64,000 bases of DNA from Tridacna crocea (taxonomy: Eukaryota > Mollusca > Bivalvia > Cardiida > Cardiidae): contig OX031063.1 of the NCBI GenBank assembly GCA_943736015.1, forward strand, positions 19,389,501 through 19,453,500. The letters run 5' to 3'. Shown here in pieces: positions 43,801-58,800 of the stretch. The notes below the pieces were generated by a model, which searched no databases, was not told the DNA's origin, and was given only the letters and a program-made list of their open reading frames with translations. A program made the position numbers and the translations under genes. Within the stretch, counting starts at the first letter, position 1. The number at the start of each line of letters is the position of its first letter.

Positions 43801-46800
43801 GTGGGAAAAGGAGAATATGCTTGAGACCAGTAATTTCTGCTTTTTCCACAATGTTTTTCAAAAGTCTTCTTCCTCAAGGTCATTAAAAGTCTGATATTGT
43901 AGTAAAGGGTCAAAGCTTGCATAAAATTTGCTCAATTGATGGGATTAGTCTTTGGGTGGGTAGAAACATTGTGGGAAAAGAAGAAAACGCTTAATACCAG
44001 TAATTTCTGCTATTCCCACAATGTTTTCTAAAGATGTTTTCCTAAAGTTTGTAAAAACTTGGGATTGTTAGGTGAACAGTTCATGGTTAGATTAAAAAGG
44101 GCTGAATCTAAATTTAAACATTTTCCTTAGTTCCTGTTGTATACAGTTGCATTTACTATAAAAGGATGATATAAAATAGATATCCTGTTTGTATTTAGAT
44201 GTTTACTACTGTAGATGACAAACAAAAAATAGAATTGTCCATATTGAAAGCATTCGCAGATGACAAATTAAACAGTGCTGATAATGGTGAAATTTGCTGT
44301 TGAAAATAAAGAAAACATTGGGGGAAAAGGAGAAAATGCTGGTTACCAGCATTTTCTTCTTTTCCCACAATGTTTTCAAAAGCCTCTTTGTTGGAGTCAT
44401 TGAATCTTGAAATTGTGTAGTAGAGGGTTGTTGTAAACATTTTTGATGTAAGAATTAAATTGTTATGTATTTACACTTGGTAATATTGCAAAAAGTTGAG
44501 ATTGATTAGAATAGATCTGTTTATGCTTTTCTCATTCAGAACTTCAAAACTCTTGTGTTTTTTTTTTTAGCTTATAATGGTTCTAATATGCAAGCTTTTC
44601 CCTTTCAGCCCCTTACCAAACAGCAAAACTCTAGACAGGTCCAAACTGAAAGCAATTGCGGACTACAAAATAAATGTAACTCAAAAATTGAAATTTGTTT
44701 CCAGCAGGGTAGAAAACATTGTGGGAAAAGGAGAAAATGCTGTAACCAGCATTTTCTCCTTTTCCCACATTGTTTTCAAAAGGCTCCAATCTCAGGGTCG
44801 TAAAAACCAGGGATTGTTTGGTAAAGGGTTAAGGAATAAGGCAAACTTTTAGAAGGATGAACATATCAAATATCATGCTTGGAGCTGAGGACTGCAGAAA
44901 TTTTACTTTTTACCTGATAATGAAATGTAGACTCTTCAATATTACAAGCATTTGCAGACGACAATTTTCATGCAGCTCTAATACTGGTATTTTTCTTTGA
45001 AAGGATAGACAACAACGTTGGAAGACAGGAAAATGCCAGATCTTTTCTTGCAATGATTTCAAAAGCTGTATTTCTCAGGGTCATTGAAACCTTGGACTGT
45101 TTGGTAAAGGATGGAACACTAAGTTAACCCTTTGTAACATACCTAGTAATCAATAGTTTTATGACCCTGAAGATGAGCCTTTTGAAAACATAGTGGGAAA
45201 AGGAGATGCTGGTAACCAGCATTTTTTGCTATTGCCAGAATGTTTTTTACCCTTATAAAGACAGGTTTCATCAATTGAACCACATCTTATTTATCAGCTG
45301 TAAAATCTGAGATTGACTTGTCAAATGAAATTCTTTTTAGTTGAAACATTTGCTAATGTGTAAAATCATATTCGGCTGAATTTGACTTTTACTGTTTTTT
45401 TTAATCAAATTTCCAGCCCCGACATTCCGTGAAGCTGATCTCAGTCCTCAAGCAGATGCCTCAGAGACACGGTCCAGATGAATTCTTTAGCTTTCCAGGC
45501 AAAAAAGGATCAGTAAGATATCCATTTGTTTTTTTGATATTTTATACATTTTTCCATATTGAAAGGATAAATTTTGCACATAACAGTGTGGACAGTGGTG
45601 TACCGAGGATAGCTGTTGTGTTGAAAGAACTGTACAAAGGATAGTAATTTACTGTACCGGGGATAGTATGTTGATCCTTTATTTGTATGCACTTGGAAAA
45701 AGGAGCTTTTGTGAAGAAAGTGGGAAATGTAGAAAAAATTTGGTAACCAGAATTATATCTCTTTCCTGCAATGTCTGCTGCTCATTCTAAAATAATTATA
45801 GCATTTGATCTCAGTTCAGTTTATTGTCCGTAAGTCCTTTAATTTGAACATGTCTAAATTCAGTGATTTGTTAAATGTTTAACTGACTGATACAGTTATG
45901 CTGATGACCTCTTAGTACCAAATAAAAAAAATCTTTGTAATGCATGGATTATCATTATGACATGACTTTAATCAAGCTTAACTTGTTACCAAACAATCAC
46001 TGGTTTTCACACCCCTCAGAAAAAAACCATCAGAAAACAATGTGGGGAAAAAGGAGAAAATGCTGGTAACCAGCATTTCCTCCTTTTCCCTTAATGCTTA
46101 CCACTTTTCCCAGAACAAATTTCAATTTTTGAGTCACATTACTTTTGTCGTCTGGAAATGCTTTCATTTTGGACCAGTCTAAAGTTTTGTTGTAAAGAGT
46201 TTAACCTTTTACTAGACAACAAAATTTTAGCCCTGTCCAATTTGAAAGCATATGCAGATGACAATTTCTAACTGTACAGTTGTTTATTGATAGGGTAGAA
46301 AACATTGTGGGAAAAGGAGAAAATGCTGGTTACCAAAAAGGCTTCTTTCCTAGGGTGGTTAAAAGTTGTCATTGTGTGGGAAAGGGTAATTCATGTACAC
46401 AATTCATGCATGTTATAAACAATTTTGTCACTCTCTACGATGTTTCAATAACTAGATGTATATCAGCTACAGATGAAAAGAAAGTGCTATATAGGTATGT
46501 GTTAGTGCATTAAATTGCATCATGGCATAGATACAGGGCTTTCATGGTCTCTCCGTGGACAGCTTATGTAAAGACAGAGCTTATGTAAAGTTAGAGAAAA
46601 CAGCAATTATTGGTTGTATAATAGAAAGTCCTCTTTCACCCTGCCAAATGACAAAATTTTAGACTTGTCCAAATTAAAATCATTTGCAGACTACAAAATA
46701 TATGCAACTCAAAAAAATTGAAGTTTGTTTCCAGCAGGATAGAAAACATTGTGGGAAAAGGAGAAAATGCTTGTTACAAGCATTTTCTCCTTTTCCCACA

Positions 46801-49800
46801 ATGTTTTCAAAAGGCTTCTATGTCAGGGTAATAAAAACTAGGGATTGTTTGGTAAAGGGGTAACCCTTTACTAGACTTGACCAAAATGAAAGCTGTTGCT
46901 GACAACAAATGATATGTTGCATAACTCTTTATCGCACAATCCCGACTTTTAATGGCCCTGGGAAAAAAAGCCTTTAAAAATATTGTGGGAAAAAGAGAAA
47001 ATGCTGGTAACCAGCATTTTCTGCTTTTCCCACAATGTTTTCTACCCTTTCTAAGTCAAATTTCAATTTCTGATTCACATTTATTTTGTCGTCTGCAAAA
47101 ACTCATTCTCATTACCAGACGACAGAAAATTAGCCTTGTCCAAATTGAAAGCATTTGCAGACAACTGATTCAGTGTGGCTCAAGTGGTGCAATTTTTCTT
47201 TGATAGGGAGAGAAAACATTGTAGTAAAAGGAGAAAGTAATGGTTTTACCAGCATTTTCTCCTTTTACCACTATGTTTTCTTAAAGCTTCTTTACCAAGG
47301 TCCTTAAAAGTCGGCATAGAGTTTGAAGATGATATTCTGTCATTAAGAGAGTAGAACTATTCTGGGAAATCAAAGAAAATGCTAGTTACCAGCATTGTGT
47401 CACAATGTTTGCAGAAGTCTTCTTCCTCAGAGTTAGATAACTCTTTACCAAACGACAACATTTTGGACTAGTCCAAACTGAAAGCATTTGCCAGATGACA
47501 AAATAAATGTGAACCAGAACTTGAAATTGGATTTGCAAAGGGTAGAAAACATTTGGGGAAAAGAAGAAAATACCGGTTACCAGCATTTTCTCCTTTTCCC
47601 ACAATGTTTTCTAAAGCCTTCTTTCCCAGGGTTGTTAAAAGTTGGCATTGTGTGGTAAAGAGTTGAACATGCTATTGTTTGGTAAAGGATTAATTTAATC
47701 ACTATGTCTTGCACACTCACAAAAAAACATTTTCCTGACATATTTAGTTTTGCCTTTGTCTCATTAGCAGACGACAAAAGTTTGTGAATTTTTCGAATAC
47801 TAAAAGCACTTGCAGATGACAAAGTAAATCTGTTTAAAATCATGAGATTTGCAAGACTTAGTATTTCTTAACTCATTACAAACAACAAAATTTTAGACTT
47901 GTCCAAATCGAAAGCATTTGCAGACGACAAAATGAAAGTGACCTAAAATTTGAAATTTGTTTTTTTGAAGGGTATAAAACATTGTGGGAAAATGAGAAAA
48001 TGCTGGTTACAAGCATTTTCTGCTTTTCCCACAATGTTTTCCAAAGGCTTCCTTCTCAGGGTCGTCAAAAGTAGGGATTGTGTGGTAATGGGTTAAAGGG
48101 TAGAAATCATAGTGGGAAAAAGAGAAAATGCTGGTTACTAACATTTACTCATTTGCCCCCATTATTATTGACAGATCTTTTTGTGGTGGTTATTGTGAGA
48201 TAAAGGGTTTCGTCAGATGTCCTAGCTTTCTTTGGTCTGCAATCAGGCTCTATGATTATGGGCTGAAATTAGATTTCAAAGGGTTTATAATTTCATTTTT
48301 ATTCTGGGAATCTTAATTGTCTAAGATTGCTGTTGAAAGCACAACACACAGAGATTTAAAGAACAGTTTCGCTCTTTACCAAATGACAAGATTTTAGAGT
48401 TTAGATTTCAAAGTTGTTGCAGACGACACTTTACCAAACAATCTCTGGTTTTTACGACCTTGAAATAGAAGCCTTTTGAAAACATTGTGGGAAAGGGAGA
48501 AAATGCTGGTATCCAGCATTTTCTCCTTTTCCCACAATGTTTTCTATCCCACTCAAACAAATTCAAATTTTTGAGTAACGTTCATTCTGTCATCTGCAAA
48601 TGCTTTCAACTTGGACAAGTCTAAAGTTTGTTGTTTGGTAAAAAGTGAAATATGACTCATTGGAAGAACCTTTTGTCTGAAAGGGTAATGGCATTGTGAG
48701 AAAAGGAGAGAATGCAGGTTACCAGCATTTTCTCTTTTTTCCTGCCATGTTTTCAAAAGCCACCCTCCTCCAGGTCAATAAAACAATGTAGTGTTTGGTA
48801 AAAGGTTGGAGAGTTATGCTACTGGTCATCATAGGATTAGCATTACTGTTCATCATTATTATGATGATGGTTATAGGGAAAAGTTGTCAATGGCTTTGAA
48901 AGAATACTCTTCTTAGTACTGATAAAGAAAAAAGCCATAAAAACATGGATTTGCCCATGATATACCTGAAATATGTTAAAAAAGCTTTTAACTCTTTACC
49001 AAACCATCCCCAGTTTTCATGACTCTGACATAGAAGCCTTTTGAAAACATTGTGGGAAAAGGAGAAAATGCTGGTAACCAGCATTTTCTCCTTTTCCCAC
49101 ATTGTTTTCTACCCTGCTGGAAACAAACTACAAATTTTTAGTAACGTTTAGTTTGTCGTCTGTAAATGCTTTCAATTTAGAAAAGTCTAAAACTTTATTC
49201 TTTGGTTAGGAGTTAAACACTGTATAAACCTAGGATTAGCAGCCTTCTTTTCTGCTATACATCATTTTAAAGACGAATTAGTTTTCTGTTAGAGACTGAC
49301 ATCTAGGAGGGGCTGATAGACTGTGTATTGTCTTGCTCATATAATATTTATCATTTTTTTGCATTGAGGAGCTTATAATGATCAGCGTCAAATTAGATTT
49401 GTTTTTTCTCTACATTTCAGTGCATACCACTCCCTCCCATTAAAACATGGCCCTACCAGAGTGGCTGGACATTTTCTTGCTGGCTGAGACTGGATCCTGT
49501 AACAGGAGTTACAGTGGAGAGGGAGAGACCATATCTCTATTGGTAAATGCTTATAATTAACCCTTTACCCCATAAGACATTTCTATGGTATCTCTTATTG
49601 ACCTTTAATAACAGCCAGGATGAAACCGTTTCTTCTGTGTATATGACACGTTTTGATAGCACAGAAAACATTGTGACAAAAGGTGACATTGCTCGTCATG
49701 AACAATTTCACCTTTTGCCACCATGTTTTTCAAAGGCTCCTACAAGCAATGTGTAGAAATGAGTATCTAACAAGTAAAGGGTTAACTCTTTACCAAACAA

Positions 49801-52800
49801 CAAATGTATCGACTGGTTCAAATTGAAAGCATTTGCAGGCATCAAAATAAATGTGACTCAAAAGTTAAAATTTATGATGGAAAGGGTAGAAAACATTTTA
49901 GGAAAAGAAGAAAATGCTGGTTACCAGCATTTTCTCCTTTTTCCCACAATGTTTTCAAAATTCTTCTACCTCAGGGTCATCAAAATTTGTCATTATGTGG
50001 TAAAGGAATAATGAATTTCATATGTGATGTTGTTTGTATATGTGTCAGTCTGTCCATGGCTGTGTCTGAATGTCTGTCCAATTTGTCAGGACTGTTACTT
50101 GCTTAATATTTGACCAACTTCCATAAAAGTATCAAATAATCTGTTGACAGTTCTAAGGTTTGTTTCAACTTGAGGCAGAAATTTCAAGTCAAATATTCTC
50201 AAACAATTTTCCAATATAGCAATGTTTCTCACGTCTCCTTTTAAAACAATATTATCAATTCTACCTTGGGGACTGCATGTACCTTTGTTCATTCATTTGT
50301 TTATCTATTGGACGCTGGTGTTTGTCTCCTTACGACAACAAAATTCAATATTTGTTTAAATTCAAATCATTTGCAGATTTGCAGAAACAAGATTGAACTC
50401 CTTTCTTCCATGCAGTCTGATCTGGATTGAAACAGCACAAACACCTTGTGTCAATATTAACACTTTACCAAACAATCCCTAGTTTTCACGACCCTGAGAT
50501 AGATGCCTTTTGAAAACATTGTGGAAAAAGGAGAAAATGCTGGTATCCAGCATTTTCTCCTTTTCCCACAATGTTTACTACCCTGCTGGGAACAAATTTC
50601 AATTTTAGAGTTATGTTTATTTTGTGGTCTGCAAATGCTTTCAATTTGAACCAGTCTAAAATTTTGTCATGTGGTAAAGAGTTAATCTATTACTATACAA
50701 TCCCAAGTTAAATTCCTTTAGAAAGAAGGCTGTTGAAATCACTGCACAAAAAGGAGATAATGTTGTTAGTAAACAGTATCAATCTTCTTTCCATACTATG
50801 TTTTCTCTCCTGTCAAAGACAAATTCCATGATTTGATCCATATTTGCTTTGCCATCTACAGTTGCTTTCAATATAGACAACACCAAATTTTCTGTTATCA
50901 GGTGAGAGTTCAGCCCTTCACTACACAATCTAGAGAATTGTGGGAATTTTCTACCTTTTCATAAACAAAATTCCATCATTTGACCTACATAGAGATTGCC
51001 GTCCTCTAATACTTTCAGATTGGACCTAGCTAAAATTTTGTCATGCATTGAAAAGTTAAGATGCAAATTAATAACATCTCATCATGTATTTTTCAGTTTT
51101 TTCACCAACAAAGGTGTTGGTTATTCTGCCAATTTTCTGGGCAATTCCCTGGTTATCACTTCAATGAAGATAAAAGGCAAAGGATTTCAGCATTGTGTGA
51201 AGTACGAGTTCCAGCCAAGAAAGGTGAGTATCTGTTTTGAGGCTAGCATGGTCACTTCATGTAAACATGATCACATCATGTAAGATTGGTCACATCATGT
51301 TAATGTGTTTACATCATATTAAAGGGCAAATCCTAAGATTTTTTGACCATACTGTTTTTTTGCTCCAATCAGCTGCAAATGATGTTAGTAAACACGTGTC
51401 CATCAGTTTTCATAAATACCACTCTGTAACATGCCATAAATCACGCTCGAATTGTCACGCTGATATACGGCCCCAAAAATGGTGCATGGCTTACTTCCCC
51501 TGATTCGCTTATCTTCCCTACCTGTGTGACGTCATAGTCGCGTAAGCCTGTGTTTACAGTCAGTAGAAATAAGTAGGAACGCTGATGATTATACGCAGAT
51601 ATCTGAGTATTAACATAGAATTCAGCCGAAAAAATGGTAAATTGTGCAGCCTATGGCTTCAACGTCGAATCAGGAACACATAGAATTAGTATGTTCAAAT
51701 TTCCGAAGGAATTAAAAAGGAGGAAACTATGGATTCAACGTTTAAACCGGGGCCGGACAGTAACGGAGGATTTTGTGCCATCAGTTCATTCCAAATTGTG
51801 TTTGAAACACTTCGAGGACAGTCAGTTCTTAATAAGTCCAAAACTCGTAAAAGAAGTTGGTTATAGGAATTTTAGGCTGCGGTTAAAACCTGATGCTGTG
51901 CCGACATTGTTCGAAACTGCGAGTCGAAATAAGATCGGCCATAAGACAGACATTCCGCAATGGCAATCTCCAAAAAGAAAAACAAACATAAGGTCGGTAA
52001 TTCCTTTAATTGTTTTTCGTAATATTTTATCCATTTCTAGATCTACATTCTGGACAAAGTAGAAATTGGTGCCGTTTTCTCCCTTTTTTTTTTCCCCCCA
52101 AATGCTTTCAACATTTAACCCTTTACCAAGAGACAAAATTTTAGAATGGTCCAAATTAAAAGCACTTGCAAACAAAGTAAACCTAACTGAAATATTGAAA
52201 TTTGTTTCCACCAGGATAGAAAACATTGTAGGATAAGAAGAAAATGTTGGTTACCAGCATTCTCTCCTTTTCCCACAATGTTTTAAAAAGGCTTCCATCT
52301 CATGGTTGTAAAAACCAGGGATTGTTTGGTAAAGGGTTAATTTGCACATGACAAAAAATGGTATTCAAAAAGTTGAAATGAAATTTGATTTGGAAAGGAT
52401 GGAAAACATTATGAGAAAAGGAGAAAATCTTAGCATTTTCTCTTTTCCTCACAATGTTTTCAAAGGCAACAACATAACATATTCATCCAAAGTCATAACA
52501 TAGATTTTGCAAGTACCAAAGTCTGGATTGTTCAAATGATGTTAACTTTCAAGTGTTTCAGCTTTTTCTTCCTTTTCCACAATGTTTTCAAAAGGCTTCT
52601 GTCTCAGGGTTGTAAAAAACAAAGGGTCAATTGACCATTCACCAAACAAAAAAATTTTACACTGGTTCAAATTGAAAGCATTTGCAGACAACAAAAGAAT
52701 TGTGAACCAAAAATATTTGCAGCTGATTGGGAGTAAAAAGCAGTATGGTCAAAATATATTAGGATTTGCCCTTAAACAGTAAACATCTTTTTCTTCCCAC

Positions 52801-55800
52801 ACTGTTTTTCAAACACTCTTTCTTTGGGTATTGGAAAGTAGACCTAGGGTTTGCATGGTAAAGGGTGAAGTCAGTATCTGGCTACCCCTAGTCAAGGTCA
52901 TAAATGTTAATCCATCACCGGCCAGTTGAAACAATACAGGAAATGGTTACATAACATTTGCATATCTCACCCCTTTACTCTGTAATGTTTGTTTGTGACA
53001 GTAAACCCATGTTACAGCTTTTATCCCGTACACTTCTTCTCTTAGACATTTCACTCTTAAAAATGATTTGACAACTTGCTATCATTTTGAACAAATTTTG
53101 AATTGTATCTTTACATTTCTGATTTGTGGATATTTCCCTGTTCCTCTCCATACTCTGTCTTCTAGACAGGCTACTGAGAGAAATCTTTTGTTTTTACGAC
53201 CCTTGTAAAGATAGAAATACTTTCGAAAACATTATAGGTAAAAGAGAAATGTTGCTGACCAGCATTTTCTCCTTTTTCTACAATGTTTTTTACCCATCAA
53301 AAACAAGTCCAAACATGAGAGTTAAATTTAATTTGTTGACTCTAATTGCTTTCAATTCGGTTGAGTCAATAAATTTGATGTTTGGTAACAATTTAACCCT
53401 TTCCCAGACGGCAAATTTTGGACCAGACCAAATTCAAAGCAAAATTCAAATTCGGATACTGCTCCCTGTGAACTTAACCAGAACTTGTGCCCAATGTGTG
53501 GGATTTATATTTAACCCTTTACCAATCAATCCATAATTTTTACGACCCTGAAGACAGCAGACTTTTAAAAACATTGTAAGAAAGTAACCAGCTACCTACA
53601 TGTAGTAGAAAGTAACCTAGTAACCAGCATATTCTCCTGTTAACACAGTGTTTTACTCTGCTGGAAAAAAAATTCAATTTTTGAAAATATATAACTTTAT
53701 TTTGTCGTCTGCAAGCTATTTCAGTTTGGACCTGTTTAATATTTTGTCGTATGGTAAAGAGTTAAAAGTAGAAAATATTGTGGATAAAGGATAAATTGAT
53801 ACAAACGTCGTTACCCAGAATACAAAATAATTTTGAGAATTGTCTTAACGATCTCGGAACATATTATTTTCTCAAATTTCACGCTTGTTAACAGCATTTC
53901 AAACTATTCTTATTCTCACGAAAATCGCGGTTTATTGTGTAACCCTTCACCCATGAGAGAACAAATCTTGTACCTGTCAATGTTTTCAGAATTCTTTACA
54001 AGGTACAAATATAGGATCCATCGACAAATAGTTAGAACTAACATCTCACGATTATCAATCGTAAAAGTCAAGAAATCGGTTATTTGACATGAAACTAAAG
54101 TGTAGGAGAAATGTCTTTAAAAGTGTCGGGGAACTGTGTAGTCCTGGAACTGTCTTGAAACCGTCTTTTTTATTATTATTATTATTAATAATAATGCCAC
54201 CCGTAAATCTACTGAAAATACTTCAAGTGAAACAAAGCTTATGCCGTACACTTAATTTTATCATGTATCGAATAATATTTCTGTAAGCGACGTTCGTCCC
54301 GCAGCCTAATACATGTAGGCGTGATACTCATCACGCTGTTCAAAAGTCCGGCATAACATCGTTATTTTCGCCATTGGTGGGCGAAATTTTACTTTTATCC
54401 TCATCATCAGAAACTATTAAGTTTCATTAAAAACTTGGTGGTTCATGTACGGCCTTACCGGCCTAGAATCGTGTATTCCTTCGTCTTAAATATCGCTCAT
54501 TTCACTATCTGAAACAAGGTCCATATTGAAACAAACGCTCCTATGACGTCACAGATCAAGGTGCGCTACAATAAGTAAGGGAGGTAAGCGATGCAAGAAA
54601 AACTAATAAGCAAAAATATAAATTGAAAAAAAGTACTTTTACTAATTTTTTTTTCAAATTACAATATTACCAGGTTGCCATTTGATAGATGCAGATTTCA
54701 AAATTAATCATATCAGAAACTTGTTGATTTGCCCTTTAATGTGGTCACATTGTGTTAGTGTGGTTGCATCATGTTAGTGTGGTCACACCATGTTTGGTCA
54801 CGTTATGTTAGAGTGGTTATATTATGTTAGTGTGGTCACATCATGTTAGTGTGGTCACATCTTGTTTGTGTGACCAAGTTATGTTAGAGTGGTCATATCA
54901 TGTTATTGTGGTCACATCATGTTAGTGTGGTCAGGTTATGTTAGAGTGGTCACATCATGTTAGTGTGGTCACATCATGTTAGTGTGGTCATATCATGTTA
55001 GAGTGGTCATATCATGTTAGTGTGGTCACATCATGTTAGTGTGGTCAGGTTATGTAAGAGTGGTCATATCATGTTAGTGTGGTCATATCATGTTAGTGTG
55101 GTCAGGTTATGTTAGAGTGGTCATATCATGTTAGTGTGGTCATATCATGTTAGTATGGTCACATCATGTTAATGTGGCCAGGTTATGTTAGAGTGGTCAT
55201 ATCATGTTAGTGTGGTCATATCATGTTAGTATGGTCACATCATGTTTGTGTGGTCAGGTTATGTTAGAGTGGGCATACCATGTTAGTGTGGTCACATCAT
55301 GTTAGTGTAGTCACATTATGTTAATGTGGTCACATCTTGTTAATGTGGTGACACCATGTAAGCATGGTCACATCATGACAAAACTTCACTACATTAACCT
55401 TAGTTGATTTAAAGCTACCAAACAATTCCAAGTTTTAACAACCCTGAGGAAGAGACCTCTTGAAAACATTGTGGGAAAAGGAGAAAAAGCTGGTTACCAG
55501 CATTTTCTCTTCTTCCCACAATATTTCATACCCTTTAACTCTTTACTACACAATCCCGACTTTTGACGACCCTAAGAAAGAAAGCTTTTGAAAACATTAT
55601 GGGAAAAGGAGAAAAAGCTTGTAACAAGCATTTTCTCCTATTCCCACAATGCTTTCTGCCCTTGCAAAATCAAATTTCTATCTTTGATTCACATTTATTT
55701 TGTTTTCTGAAATTGTGTTCATTTTGGACCAGTCCAAAATTTTGTTGTATGGTATAGAGCTAAATAAATTTCAGTTCATTAGTGCTGCTTTCAGATATGT

Positions 55801-58800
55801 TGCCTGCAGATACTCTATGGCACAGTCTAACCTTTGTCATTTTGGAAAGATATAACCAATTTAGGACCAAAGGTAGATATGGGTTCTTTTGGAAATAGCA
55901 CAGATCAACATTAAACTGCCGAGAACATGTAGTCTCTTCTTAGATGCATTCTGTTCACTTGTATGGCAAAACCTTTAAGATAAAAATCCCTCTGCATTTC
56001 AGTGGATGGAATTACAGGCATCTAAAGAGGTTAAGTTGTGTAACTGTGTGAGAGAGTTGCGGGATTACGATTTTTTCAAAGCCTATCCAAATTGAGAGTA
56101 TTTACTGACCTCAAATTACAGGAGTCTTTGAGAAGATGGAAAAAAAAAAATGGGAGAAATTTCTGGTTACCAGCATTTTCTTCTTTTCCCATAATGTTAT
56201 CTAATGCTTTCTTCCTCAAACTTTAATAAACTTTTGATTGTTTGGTAAAGGTTAACCCTTTCCCAAACGGCAAATTTTGGACCAGACCAAATTCAAATCA
56301 TTTTGCAGATGACACATTAACAATTGCTAAAAAGATTATTTTTCTAAATGATACAGTAGAAAACATTGTGGGAAAAGGAGAAAATGCTGGTTGCCAGCAT
56401 TTTCTCCTTTTCCCACAATGTTTTCAAAAGACTTCTATTCCTGACAAGTAAAAACCAGGGATTGTTTGGGAAAGGGTTAAGGAGGTGATTATCTGCCCAC
56501 ATGTTAGAGGATTAGAGACAAAATGCCGTTAAATTTGCAATTATTTCATCAGAATTGCTTCATGTCAGAAATCTGTGATTTTTTTCTATCAGTGAAATTC
56601 CTCTCTCAGATGTCTTATTTTGTAAAATTCTCTACCACACTGCAAAATTGTAGACTTGTCTTAAATGAAAGCATTTGCAGACAACAATGTGGCTAAAATG
56701 ATGCAAATTGTCTTTGAAAGGGTAGAAAACATTGTGGGAAAAGGAGAAAATGCTGGTTACCAGCATTTTCTCCTTTTTTCACAGTGTTTTCAAAAGTGTT
56801 TTTCTTCCCTCTCAGGATGGCTGTAAATTGGGATATATTAGATTAGTGTTATTCTCTTTACTTTTTTAAACCCATCTATGTGAAGGAAAGCACCCTTTTA
56901 CACCTTACAAAAACAAACCCCAGATTTAACAGCCCTCAGATAGAAGGTTGGAAAGTTGTTGGAAATGGAAAAAAAATGCCTGTTGATTATATGACTTTAT
57001 TTCCTGCTTTCTGGTAGGATATCAAGAAATATTGATGAAATATTTTTCAATATTTCATGGTTAAGATCAGTGAAAATACCAATTTTTATGTTCTAGTTAC
57101 CAAGGTAAAAAGAGCATGGCTCACAACTAGATGAAAATATGATGTCATTTACCTTCTCACACTTGATGTATTATTGTAATGCATTGCTATACAGAGGGGG
57201 TACACCACCAGGAATAACTGAAAATAACTGTACTGGATTTTGATAAAGTTCCTCCCAGAAAAAGTTAAAAGCATGAAATAAATACAATATTTGGGGTTTT
57301 TTTTGTTAAAGATCGAATTTTATTATGAGTGAACATAATTGGTAATATTTTCACTCTTGGGTGTGTCACTTGTGAAAATATTACCGATGATGTTCACTGG
57401 ACATAAATTTTGATCTATCACATTAGAAAACGAATAACCTATACACATTTTCATAAAATATGGTGTATATTTTACATACATTTTATTCATTGTCTGTAAT
57501 TCTGTTACCTTGTTTCAGTGGTACATGGTGTCCATTGTACATGTGTATAACAGATGGAGTAGATCAGAGATCAGATGTTATGTAGATGGGCAGTTAGCAT
57601 CGGGCACAGATATGTCATGGCTAGTCAACACATCTGATGTAAGAGAATTGCTTCTTTATTTGGATGAGTTTGCAATATTTTTCAATGCTGAACTAACACA
57701 TGGAAGAACTTACCAACTGCAAATGCTCATTACTACATATGATATTTACCTCTTCGCCACACAGTCCCGACTTTTGACCACCCCCAGAAAGAGGCCTTTA
57801 GAAATCATTGTGGGAAAAGGAAAAAAATGCTGGTAACCTGCATTTTCTCGTTTTACCAGAAAGTTTTCTACCCTTCTCAAAACAAGTTTTAATCAGTTTT
57901 GTTTTGTCGTCTGCACATGCTGCCGATTTGGACAAGCCTAAAATATTGGCGTTTGGTAATGAGTTAACCAATAGAAATGAAAGAATAAATCTTTATCTAG
58001 AGCATCATAATTATATTATGTCAAGTTTCAGTTACTTTACTAAAAACTAAAAAAAGATGGATTTTAATTGAAAAAGACCTTTTCAAACAGCTTTTAAGCC
58101 ATCAACATAAAAACTATGGCAAGTTTGAATGATTTAACCCTTTACCAAACAATCCCAGGTTTTTACGACTCTGAGATAAAAGCCTTTGAACACATTGTGG
58201 GAAAAGGAGAAAATGCTGGTAACCAGCATTTTCTCCTTTCCCCACAATCTTTTCTACCCTGCTGGAAACAAATTTCAATTTCTGAGTTACATTTATTTTG
58301 TTGTCTGCAAGTGCTTTCAATTTGGACCAGTTTAAAATTTTGTTGTTTGGTAAAGGGTTAAGGTTTGATTCATGAATGAATGTGAAAACATCATGCCAAA
58401 AGAAGAAAAAGCTTGAAATGAGAAAATGCTTCTTTTCGAACAAGGTATCAATCAAAAAGCTCTCGTGTGCAGAGGAATATTGAGTATGATTTGTGAAGCA
58501 TAGATAACAGATAGTGTTTTTTTTTTTTTCAGCCGTTTGACAAGTGTTTTATTGGTGGAAGCTCAGAGGGTGAAACAGATCACATGTTTTGTGGACAGTT
58601 GTCTGCCCTTTACTTGTTTAGTGAGGCACTTTCTTCTCAACAGATAGCATCTATATATGAGCTGGGATCTAGTTACAAGGTATTGTATTGATTGTTCTGT
58701 AATGTATCACTTTGTATATTTCTGTATTCACCATCTGCACAGGTGACTAGAGTATTTTTAACTTGGCTGTTTCTGTAGAGAGCATTGAGGTAATAGGTAT

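Larger units (their letters stand above)
51319..54739 (+). mobile_element. Kolobok-like TTAA element with THAP ORF (3.4 kb)
   Basis: TTAA at 51319-51322 and 54736-54739, with inverted ends AGGGCAAATC (51323) and GATTTGCCCT (54726). Further inside, both ends carry TGACGTCA (about 51527 and 54544) near CGCTTAYCT-type sequence in inverted order. It is inserted in the minisatellite, whose TTAA is the target. The THAP domain and TTAA duplications are both known traits of the Kolobok superfamily. No catalytic transposase region was found, and several H229 elements are nested in it. Confidence 0.7.

Noticed and set aside
51634-52062. THAP ORF as a host gene
   Set aside because: It lies between TTAA-flanked inverted ends inside another gene's intron, lacks one zinc ligand, and runs out of THAP-like sequence after one exon.
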